Source of the DNA: Caulobacterales bacterium RIFOXYB1_FULL_67_16
Lineage (GTDB): Bacteria > Pseudomonadota > Alphaproteobacteria > Caulobacterales > Caulobacteraceae
Length of the DNA stretch: 5,060 nt
Assembly (NCBI GenBank): GCA_001796045.1
Contig: MGLN01000026.1
Location: forward strand, 8,841-13,900
Reading direction: 5' to 3'
Part shown: positions 1 to 4,612 of the stretch, in pieces
How the letters are laid out: each line of letters begins with the position of its first letter
Position numbering within the stretch: the first letter of the stretch is position 1
The notes under the pieces: model-generated
Seen by the model: the letters and a program-made list of their open reading frames with translations, nothing else
The model's database searches: none
What the model was told of the DNA's origin: nothing
Translations under genes and position numbers: made by a program

Positions 1-103
1 CGGAACGGTCCGCCTTCCCGTGGCCGGGCGCCGGCACATTGGCGCGCATGCCGGTCTGGTAGAGGTCTCCGCCGAGGATCGCCACGATCTGGCGCAGGCT
101 CAC
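1..103 (-). CDS. N-terminal fragment of primase/TOPRIM-like protein (partial)
   Basis: This is the start of a leftward gene that runs off the window; only about 34 residues are visible. It begins MSLRQIVAILGGDLYQTG, followed by a segment containing NVPAPGHGKADRS. A short helix followed by G-D-L and a P-G-H-x-x-x-D-R-S segment resembles the zinc-finger/primase-like N-terminus of TOPRIM-domain proteins carried on alphaproteobacterial mobile elements (DUF7146-type). That likeness is from memory of the family and has not been searched. The GTG start at 103-101 is chosen because it overlaps the radC stop as GTGA, the usual sign of translational coupling. No in-frame alternative gives a better match. 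If the family call is right, the protein would act in replication or priming of the element's DNA. The catalytic TOPRIM residues lie outside the window, so function cannot be confirmed. Confidence 0.6.
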   Translation of the reverse strand, partial: MSLRQIVAILGGDLYQTGMRANVPAPGHGKADRS

Positions 104-813
104 CGGAAGTGCCCGAGGGTGCGCAGGCTGGCCGTACCGTCCCTCCCGACGATCAGATGATCATGGACCTGGATGTCGAAGACCTTGGCGGCGTCGACGA
201 TCTTCCGCGTCATCTCGATGTCGGCGCGGGACGGCTCGGGATCGCCCGAGGGGTGATTGTGGACGAGGATGATGGACGCGGCCGACACCTCCAGCGCCCG
301 CCGCACGACCTCGCGCGGATAAACGGGGGCATGGTCGATCGTGCCGTGGGCGACCAGTTCGTCGCTCAGGAGCCGGTTGCGCTTGTCGAGGAACAGGGCC
401 CGGAACTGCTCGCGGGGCTCCTCGGCCAATGCGACCCGAACATAGGCGAGCAAGGCCGTCCAGCTGGTGATGACGGGCCGTCTCGAAGCCTCGGCGCGGA
501 CCAGCCGTTCGCTGAGCACACGGAGCAGTTTCAGGTCGGTCAGCGCCCTTGGTCCCAGTCCGCTGGCGCGCGCGAGTTCCGGCACATCGGCGGAAGCGAT
601 GGCGGCGATGTCGCCGAACCGGTCGAACAGGGCGTCCACGGCGGGGATGGATGTCTGTCGCATGCTCCGGCCGAGCAGAAGCGCCAGGAGGGCGCGGTCG
701 TCGAGGTTCGCGAGCGAACCCGTGTCGGGCGAACGCCCAACTGCGTCGATCGCGGGTTCGAGGTCAGGAAGCGGGCGCATGGCGGTCTCCAGCAAGGCTC
801 CCAAGCGGAGCAT
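100..813 (-). CDS. radC: RadC family JAB/MPN+ domain protein
   Basis: This is a 237-residue member of the UPF0758/RadC family. The N-terminal half holds the helical region, with a helix-hairpin-helix-like stretch near residues 77-95 (ASGLGPRAL). The C-terminal JAB/MPN domain, about residues 112-237, carries a complete JAMM metal motif: H185-x-H187, then S195 and D198 in HNHPSGDPEPSRAD, with the upstream glutamate at E152 (SDELVAHGT). All predicted zinc ligands are present, so the fold should be a functional metalloprotein. Despite its name, the family has no proven DNA-repair role; copies are frequent on plasmids, ICEs and prophages. Two starts are plausible. M1 has AGGAAGG about 10 nt upstream (minus strand, near 824-830). 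M12 (ATG at 780-778) has GGAG 6 nt upstream. The stop overlaps the start of the leftward primase-like gene, so they are probably co-transcribed. Confidence 0.93.
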   Translation of the reverse strand: MLRLGALLETAMRPLPDLEPAIDAVGRSPDTGSLANLDDRALLALLLGRSMRQTSIPAVDALFDRFGDIAAIASADVPELARASGLGPRALTDLKLLRVLSERLVRAEASRRPVITSWTALLAYVRVALAEEPREQFRALFLDKRNRLLSDELVAHGTIDHAPVYPREVVRRALEVSAASIILVHNHPSGDPEPSRADIEMTRKIVDAAKVFDIQVHDHLIVGRDGTASLRTLGHFR

Positions 814-881
814 TCCCGGCCGCCCTTCCTTTCTTCCCGATCGCGCTTTTCGATCCGACCGGATCGGCCCAGGTTGATCCG
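814..881. promoter_or_regulatory. Divergent radC / SNase-like gene spacer with palindrome
   Basis: This 68-bp spacer separates two divergent genes and must hold both start regions. It contains a perfect palindrome at 851-866: 7-bp arms CGATCCG and CGGATCG separated by AC. An overlapping weaker repeat pairs GATCG (839-843) with CGATC (851-855). A further GATCCG follows at 876-881, directly against the rightward start codon. The arrangement suits a dimeric DNA-binding protein covering both promoters, but a hairpin in the rightward leader is equally possible. I see no convincing -35/-10 pair on either strand. Confidence 0.45.
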
Positions 882-1286
882 ATGAAATGGTGGCTCATCC
901 TCCCGCTCCTCGCCGCGCCCGCGATCGCCCACGCCGATCCGTGCGAGGGGCGACTGCCGGATCGCGCCGGTCAGGTTTTCTCGGGGCAAACCCGCTATGT
1001 CGGCGATGGCGACGGGCTCTGCGTCGGTGACAGCACGAACCCCTCCACCTGGATCGAGGTGAGGCTCGCGGACTTCAATGCCCCGGAGCTCAACGCATCG
1101 GGCGGACGCGCCGCCCGTGATCAATTGCGCCGTCTGGTGATGGGCCGACGTCTTGAATGCGTGGCGACGCGAGGACGTAGCGGCCGGGTGATCGTCTATG
1201 ATCGGGTTATCGCGACCTGCCGGCTCGACGGTCGTCGTGTCGGCGACCTTCTGAGGGCCGCCGGGGTGCGCGAAGGCGGCAACTGA
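882..1286 (+). CDS. Exported SNase-like (thermonuclease family) protein
   Basis: This 134-residue protein begins with a Sec-type signal peptide: MK, a hydrophobic run, then AHA before D19, a likely signal peptidase I site. The mature part resembles the staphylococcal nuclease fold. The DGD motif at D42-G43-D44 fits the SNase Asp19-Gly-Asp21 site. R61 in VRLADF fits Arg35, E69 in NAPE fits Glu43, and R108 in YDRVIA fits Arg87. The position of the calcium ligand Asp40 is N66 and that of Thr22 is G45, so activity may be altered. Four cysteines (C21, C47, C93, C113) could form disulfides in the periplasm. The ATG at 882 is preferred because it gives a complete signal peptide and has AGG 8 nt upstream (871-873). 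Similar small SNase-like genes occur beside conjugation genes in alphaproteobacterial elements. The role may be DNA processing in the periplasm, but this is inference. Confidence 0.85.
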   Translation: MKWWLILPLLAAPAIAHADPCEGRLPDRAGQVFSGQTRYVGDGDGLCVGDSTNPSTWIEVRLADFNAPELNASGGRAARDQLRRLVMGRRLECVATRGRSGRVIVYDRVIATCRLDGRRVGDLLRAAGVREGGN

Positions 1287-1402
1287 CCCGGCACACCGCC
1301 GTCTCGATGGCGTCGGACGCCGCGCCGGTTCGGATGAATCTTCAGGCTGCCGATATCTCGTTCAGAGATCCGTTTGGCGTGTTCGCGCCAGCCCCTCGCC
1401 AG
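1287..1402. other. Junction between backbone and arsenic cassette
   Basis: This 116-bp non-coding stretch lies between the convergent SNase-like gene and arsH. It holds the first copy of the 10-bp repeat GTCTCGATGG (1301-1310). Partly overlapping it is a perfect palindrome, GGCGTC-G-GACGCC (1309-1321). A short hairpin ATCTC/GAGAT with a 5-nt loop lies at 1355-1369. Either hairpin could help end transcription of one of the convergent genes, though neither is followed by a clear T-run. The left end of the arsenic cassette probably lies here, but no insertion-sequence end is visible. Confidence 0.4.
1301..1310. repeat. 10-bp direct repeat, left copy
   Basis: GTCTCGATGG lies 15 bp after the SNase-like stop codon and outside the 3' end of arsH. 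An identical copy at 4603-4612 spans the proposed traG start codon on the far side of the arsenic cassette. The identity stops exactly at 10 bp on both sides. It may be a target-site duplication or a microhomology used during acquisition. Chance is not excluded. Confidence 0.4.
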
Positions 1403-2119
1403 TCATCGGGTGTAGCTCGCGTCGTCGAGCGAAGCGGCGGCCGGATGGCGGCCTTCCGCCTTCCTCTCGCTGTATCGGTCAACGAGGTAGTCTGCCCGCC
1501 CTCGAGTGAGGAGGGTGAACTTGAACAACTCCTCCATCACATCGACGAGCCGCTCGTAATACGGCGACGCCAGCATCCGGCCCTGCTCGTCGAACTCCTT
1601 GAACGCCTTGGCGACCGAAGACTGGTTGGGGATGGTCAACATCCGCATCCATCGGCCCAGCACGCGAAGCTGGTTCACGGTGTTAAAAGATTGCGATCCG
1701 GCGTTGACCTGCATGACCGCGAGGGTGCGCCCCTGCGTCGGCCGAACGCCGCCGCTCTCCAAAGGGAGCCAGTCAATCTGCGACTTGAAGATGCCAGTCA
1801 TGGCGCCGTGGCGTTCCGGGCTGCACCAGACATGGCCCTCCGACCAGATCGACGCCTCACGCAGTTCCTGAACCTTGGGATGGCTTGGATCGGCGTCGTC
1901 TGGCTGGGGCAGACCGCGCGGATCGAAGATGCGCGTTTCGGCTCCGAAGCTCCGCAGGAGACGATCCGCCTCCTCGACAAGCAACCGGCTGAAGGAGCGT
2001 TCGCGCAACGATCCATAGAGGAGCAGGAAGCGTGGAGGATGATCGAACGAGATCGGCTCCAACCGATCCAGCGTCGGGTAGTCGATGAACTCGTGCACAA
2101 GAGCGGGGAAATCGGTCAT
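1403..2119 (-). CDS. arsH: ArsH, NADPH-dependent FMN reductase / organoarsenical oxidase
   Basis: This 238-residue protein is close to the usual ArsH length. The flavodoxin-like domain starts at about residue 30 with FLLLYGSLRERSFSR (residues 31-45), whose GSLRxRSxSR loop binds the FMN phosphate. SPERHG at 100-105 followed by MTGIFKSQIDWLPL is the conserved flavin-contacting and helix segment of the family. GRTLAVMQVNAGSQSFN (130-146) and the WMRM..PNQSS region (157-168) are also typical. Known members use NADPH to reduce FMN and oxidise trivalent methylated or aromatic arsenicals to less toxic pentavalent forms in the cytoplasm. ATG 2119 is used because the family similarity begins there and the frame upstream runs across the arsR gene. 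GGGAAA lies a few bases upstream as a weak ribosome site. The gene diverges from arsR across a 38-bp spacer and is probably controlled by the same ArsR site. Confidence 0.95.
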   Translation of the reverse strand: MTDFPALVHEFIDYPTLDRLEPISFDHPPRFLLLYGSLRERSFSRLLVEEADRLLRSFGAETRIFDPRGLPQPDDADPSHPKVQELREASIWSEGHVWCSPERHGAMTGIFKSQIDWLPLESGGVRPTQGRTLAVMQVNAGSQSFNTVNQLRVLGRWMRMLTIPNQSSVAKAFKEFDEQGRMLASPYYERLVDVMEELFKFTLLTRGRADYLVDRYSERKAEGRHPAAASLDDASYTR

Positions 2120-2157
2120 GGCTTTCCCATGCCATATATTTCGTATATTCGTGAAGT
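2120..2157. promoter_or_regulatory. arsH-arsR divergent promoter and candidate ArsR operator
   Basis: This 38-bp spacer is strikingly AT-rich for the window. It carries an inverted repeat ATATA-N5-TATAT (2134-2148) and two similar direct elements, TATATTTCG (2135-2143) and TATATTCG (2144-2151). TATATT at 2135-2140 or 2144-2149 could be the -10 of arsR; the second would put the transcript start almost at the ATG. The reverse complement supplies comparable AT-rich -10 candidates for arsH. ArsR repressors of this type bind such dyads and release on arsenite. The exact operator half-sites and both -35 elements are not certain. Confidence 0.6.
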
Positions 2158-2514
2158 ATGGAATCGAAATCAGCCGTCGATGCATTGTCCGCGCTCGCTC
2201 ATGAGGGGCGACTGGCGATCTTCCGCGCGCTTGTCCGCGCCGGGCCTGATGGCCTGGCGGCTGGAAAGCTCGGCGAGGCTGTCGGGATCGCGGGCAGCAC
2301 CCTGTCCAACAATCTGACCGTTCTGACGCGAGCCGGTCTGGCGGCCTCCACACGCGACGGCCGTTCGATCATCTACACCGCCGACTATGGTCGGATGACC
2401 GATCTGCTCGCCTTCCTGCTGGAAGATTGCTGCGAAGGGTCGCCGAACGTCTGCGCCCCGTTGGGCGACGTGATCGCCAAGGCCATGTGCTGCCCGCCAC
2501 AGGTGCGCGCGTGA
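2158..2514 (+). CDS. arsR: ArsR family arsenite-responsive repressor
   Basis: This 118-residue winged-helix repressor starts with the usual ALSALAHEGRLAIFRALV helix. Its HTH covers about residues 34-62 (GKLGEAVGIAGSTLSNNLTVL, one residue-run of the recognition region). The wing follows near 66-74 (RDGRSIIYT). It lacks the ELCVCDL metal box in the DNA-binding helix of the classical plasmid R773 ArsR. Instead cysteines are in the C-terminal part: C91, C92 and C99 (CC-x6-C), plus C111 and C112. This matches the type in which arsenite binds at the C-terminal dimer helix, as in Acidithiobacillus ArsR. An in-frame stop at 2152-2154 rules out any start before ATG 2158. No good Shine-Dalgarno sequence precedes it, so the transcript may be leaderless or nearly so. 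It is the first gene of the rightward operon and should regulate both that operon and arsH. Confidence 0.95.
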   Translation: MESKSAVDALSALAHEGRLAIFRALVRAGPDGLAAGKLGEAVGIAGSTLSNNLTVLTRAGLAASTRDGRSIIYTADYGRMTDLLAFLLEDCCEGSPNVCAPLGDVIAKAMCCPPQVRA

Positions 2515-2939
2515 ACCTCACGGGTCTGACCCCAGCCGATCCGGCGTGGTCGGATTTTCTATCGGCCCTGACGGATGCGGGTCTGCCCATTGATGACCTG
2601 GCTGACGAGGGGCAGTTCTTTTTCGTCAGCGAGACAGGCGTCTTTGGGGGCCTCACCCAGCTAGGCTCGCATGCCTTGCTGCGCTCCATCGTAGTCCCGC
2701 CATCTCTTCGCGGCACAGGCGAAGGTCGCCGTGTGGTCGAGGCGCTGTGCCAGGAGGCTGTTGAACGGGGAGCTTCTACGGCGTGGCTGCTTACGATGGG
2801 AGCCGCCGACTTCTTTTCTTCCTGCGGGTTCGAACAGGCTTCCAGAGACATGGCTCCCCTTGCCATTCGAACGACGAAGCAGTTCTCGGGCATCTGCCCC
2901 GGCAGCGCGTCGCTCATGCATCGCGGCTTGGTCGCCTGA
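2511..2939 (+). CDS. arsN2: ArsN2-type GNAT N-acetyltransferase
   Basis: This 142-residue protein has a GNAT fold. The acetyl-CoA pyrophosphate loop is R67-G-T-G-E-G72 (Q/R-x-x-G-x-G/A) in LRSIVVPPSLRGTGEG. It follows a beta strand and precedes the helix RRVVEALCQEAVERGA. WLLTMGAADFFSSCGF (92-107) and the end segment with QFSGICPGSASLM (124-136) are typical of the family labelled ArsN2 in ars operons. The substrate is not established. ArsN1 enzymes acetylate arsinothricin, but ArsN2 is distinct and no reaction should be assumed. The GTG start at 2511 overlaps the arsR stop as GTGA, has AGG 8 nt before it (2501-2503), and places the conserved LTPADPAW near the N-terminus. A longer frame extends upstream within arsR but shows no family similarity. 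The position between arsR and acr3 supports a role in arsenic detoxification. Confidence 0.88.
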   Translation: MNLTGLTPADPAWSDFLSALTDAGLPIDDLADEGQFFFVSETGVFGGLTQLGSHALLRSIVVPPSLRGTGEGRRVVEALCQEAVERGASTAWLLTMGAADFFSSCGFEQASRDMAPLAIRTTKQFSGICPGSASLMHRGLVA

Positions 2940-3994
2940 TGTCGGTCTTCGAACGCTATCTCTCGCTTTGGGTGCTGCTGTGCATAGTGGTCGGCGTCGC
3001 GCTCGGTGCGCTGGCGCCTGACGGCTTCGCTGCGCTGGGTGACATGGAAGTCGCGTCGATAAACCTGCCGATCGCCGGGCTGGTCTGGCTGATGATCATC
3101 CCGATGCTGCTCAAGGTCGATTTCTCGGCTTTGGCGCAGGTCGGCCGTCACTGGCGCGGGATCGGCGTCACCCTGTTCGTGAACTGGGCCGTCAAACCGT
3201 TCTCGATGGCCCTGCTGGCATGGCTCTTCGTGTCGGTCTGGTTTCGACCTTGGCTCCCGGCGGCCGAGATCGAGAGCTACATCGCCGGGCTGATCCTGCT
3301 GGCTGCTGCGCCCTGCACGGCCATGGTCTTCGTGTGGAGCCATCTGACCAAGGGCGACGCAAATTTCACCCTGTCGCAGGTGGCTCTGAACGACGCGATT
3401 ATGATCGTGGCCTTCGCCCCCGTCGTCGGCCTTCTGCTCGGCCTGTCCGCCATCACCGTGCCGTGGTCCACACTGGCCCTGTCGGTGCTGCTCTACATCG
3501 TGGCGCCGGTTGTCATCGCCCAGATCGTGCGGACCATGATCATGAAGCGAGACACCGATACGCTGGATCGGCTTCTTGCAGTCCTCCAGCCGGTTTCCAT
3601 CGTGGCCCTGTTGGCGACGCTGGTTCTCCTCTTCGGTTTCCAAGGCGAGAAGCTCTTGGCCCAGTCGCTGGTGATCGGTCTGCTGGCGGTCCCGATCCTG
3701 ATCCAGGTCTATTTCAACTCTGGGCTGGCCTATCTGCTGAACCGGGCTTCGGGCGAACAACACTCCGTGGCCGGGCCCTCCGCCCTGATCGGAGCCAGCA
3801 ACTTCTTCGAACTGGCGGTCGCGGCGGCGATCAGCCTGTTCGGCATCCAATCCGGGGCTGCTCTGGCGACGGTCGTGGGGGTGCTGATCGAGGTTCCGGT
3901 CATGCTCTCGGTCGTCGCCATCGTGAACCGAAGCAAGCCTTGGTATGAATCCGGCGCGGCTGTGCGGCGCGTCCAGCAGAGAGACGCGCGATGA
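2939..3994 (+). CDS. acr3: ACR3 family arsenite efflux transporter
   Basis: This 351-residue inner-membrane protein has about ten hydrophobic segments, near 8-26, 42-59, 75-101, 114-134, 147-171, 174-197, 219-235, 240-262, 285-302 and 305-329. That matches the ten-helix ACR3 topology. The key cysteine of the fourth segment is C126 in AAPCTAMVFVWSHLTKGDAN. The essential glutamate of the last segment is E318 in GVLIEVPVMLS. Both correspond to residues needed for arsenite transport in studied ACR3 proteins. It exports arsenite, probably driven by the proton gradient, and supplies the efflux step for the product of ArsC. The start codon ATG 2939 shares its A with the arsN2 stop (TGATG), which implies reinitiation because no strong Shine-Dalgarno is seen. 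The frame remains open upstream through arsN2 but without membrane-protein character. This family is often named arsB in annotations, though it is unrelated to ArsB. Confidence 0.96.
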   Translation: MSVFERYLSLWVLLCIVVGVALGALAPDGFAALGDMEVASINLPIAGLVWLMIIPMLLKVDFSALAQVGRHWRGIGVTLFVNWAVKPFSMALLAWLFVSVWFRPWLPAAEIESYIAGLILLAAAPCTAMVFVWSHLTKGDANFTLSQVALNDAIMIVAFAPVVGLLLGLSAITVPWSTLALSVLLYIVAPVVIAQIVRTMIMKRDTDTLDRLLAVLQPVSIVALLATLVLLFGFQGEKLLAQSLVIGLLAVPILIQVYFNSGLAYLLNRASGEQHSVAGPSALIGASNFFELAVAAAISLFGIQSGAALATVVGVLIEVPVMLSVVAIVNRSKPWYESGAAVRRVQQRDAR

Positions 3995-4425
3995 CCATCA
4001 CCATCTACCACAACCCAAACTGCGGTACGTCGCGGAACACGCTGGCCATGATCCGCGCCTCTGGTGAGGAACCGGTCGTCGTCGAGTATCTGGAAGCGGG
4101 CTGGTCACCCGATCTGCTTCGAGCGCTGGCCGATCAGATCGGCAAGCCGCTCAAGGCCCTCATCCGCGACAAGGGCACCCCGGCGGCTGACATTGGTTTA
4201 CTGGGCGAGGGTGTCAGCGATGACGACATCATCGCCGCCATGGTCGAGCACCCGATCATAGTGAACCGCCCCATCGTTGTGACGCCGAAGGGGACGGCCC
4301 TATGTCGTCCCTCAGAGGCCGTGTTTGCCCTGCTGGATCATCGTCCTGTGCGTTTTGTGAAAGAGGACGGGGAAGTGGTCGAGATCGCTGAGGGCGAGGT
4401 CATGACTGAAGGTCGCCTTCCATAG
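3991..4425 (+). CDS. arsC: Glutaredoxin-dependent arsenate reductase ArsC
   Basis: This 144-residue protein belongs to the thioredoxin-fold ArsC family typified by E. coli plasmid R773. The catalytic cysteine is C11 in IYHNPNCGTSRNTL. The three arginines that bind arsenate in the R773 enzyme (R60, R94, R107) match R59 (ALIRDKGTP), R93 (VNRPIVV) and R106 (LCRPSEA), each offset by one residue. The protein reduces arsenate to arsenite using glutathione and glutaredoxin in the cytoplasm, producing the ion that ACR3 exports. Length is normal. ATG 3991 overlaps the acr3 stop as ATGA, and AGAGAGA at 3978-3984 provides a modest ribosome site. It is the last gene of the operon. A stem-loop about 70 bp downstream may terminate the transcript. 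Confidence 0.97.
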   Translation: MTITIYHNPNCGTSRNTLAMIRASGEEPVVVEYLEAGWSPDLLRALADQIGKPLKALIRDKGTPAADIGLLGEGVSDDDIIAAMVEHPIIVNRPIVVTPKGTALCRPSEAVFALLDHRPVRFVKEDGEVVEIAEGEVMTEGRLP

Positions 4426-4472
4426 ATCGGCGACGAACCCTTGCTGTCGCCCGCCGACAACGGGCATCGCGA

Positions 4473-4534
4473 AATATAGTTTGGACAAGTCCTCTGGCGC
4501 GTAAGCCGCGTTCATCGCGCCAGTGCTCTATATT
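4473..4534. repeat. Outer inverted repeat around the stem-loop
   Basis: AATATAG (4473-4479) and CTATATT (4528-4534) are perfect 7-bp complements. Flanking bases add a gapped match (CGAAATATAG against CTATATTCACG). Between them are a small dyad GGAC-AA-GTCC (4483-4492) and the 8-bp stem at 4494-4523. The left arm CGAAATATA (4470-4478) is the exact complement of TATATTTCG (2135-2143) in the arsR operator region. This is a sequence observation; the function is unknown. Confidence 0.4.
4494..4523 (+). terminator. Perfect 8-bp GC-rich stem-loop, candidate terminator
   Basis: CTGGCGCG (4494-4501) and CGCGCCAG (4516-4523) form a perfect 8-bp stem with a 14-nt loop. It lies 68 bp after the arsC stop and could end the arsenic operon transcript. 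There is no T-run after it, and the loop is long, so an intrinsic terminator is not certain. It sits inside a larger inverted repeat (AATATAG at 4473-4479 with CTATATT at 4528-4534), which suggests another possible role such as a recombination or protein-binding site. Confidence 0.4.
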
Positions 4535-4602
4535 CACGCCAGCCACACCGCACGTCGAACTGACTTGCCAGAAAGTCGCCTCAAACGGCCCTCTCCCTCG
4601 AA

Positions 4603-4612
4603 GTCTCGATGG
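4603..4612. repeat. 10-bp direct repeat, right copy
   Basis: GTCTCGATGG is identical to 1301-1310 and contains the first candidate traG ATG (4609-4611). It also lies within a 6-bp inverted repeat, TCGAAG (4598-4603) and CTTCGA (4614-4619), that would enclose that start codon in a weak hairpin. See the left copy for interpretation. Confidence 0.4.

Larger units (their letters stand above)
4426..4608. other. Non-coding arsC-traG spacer, right cassette junction
   Basis: This 183-bp stretch has no gene I can support. Sampled lines give about 58-60% GC, lower than the traG gene that follows. It contains a small hairpin TGTCG/CGACA with a 5-nt loop (4445-4459), nested inverted repeats at 4473-4534 and the second copy of the 10-bp repeat at its right end. 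TATATT at 4529-4534 could be a -10 element for traG, but no matching -35 is visible. The right end of the arsenic cassette probably falls here. Confidence 0.45.

Noticed and set aside
109..885. 258-residue plus-strand open frame
   Set aside because: It lies antisense to radC, has no recognisable domain and owes its length to GC-rich codon structure; radC has a complete JAMM motif.
1307..2317. 336-residue plus-strand open frame antisense to arsH
   Set aside because: The frame has no family likeness and crosses the arsR promoter and start; arsH on the opposite strand is clear.
1403..2353. Longer arsH frame starting 78 residues upstream
   Set aside because: The extra residues would be encoded across the operator and inside arsR and have no ArsH similarity.
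2369..3850. 493-residue minus-strand open frame
   Set aside because: It is antisense to arsR, arsN2 and acr3, and its Asp/Gln/Arg/His-rich composition is typical of the complement of a membrane-protein gene.
3220..3948. 242-residue plus-strand open frame within acr3
   Set aside because: It is an Arg/Gly/Pro-rich out-of-frame shadow of the transporter.
4312..4515. Minus-strand frame of 67 residues whose first part (PEDLSKLYFAMPVVGG) faintly recalls a tyrosine-recombinase segment
   Set aside because: The likeness is slight, the rest is antisense to arsC, and stops precede it on the minus strand. A protein search with 4425-4515 would decide whether it is an integrase remnant at the cassette edge.
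4426..4608. Possible origin of transfer next to traG
   Set aside because: Inverted repeats are present, but no relaxase gene or recognisable nic-site sequence is visible, so the call has no support.
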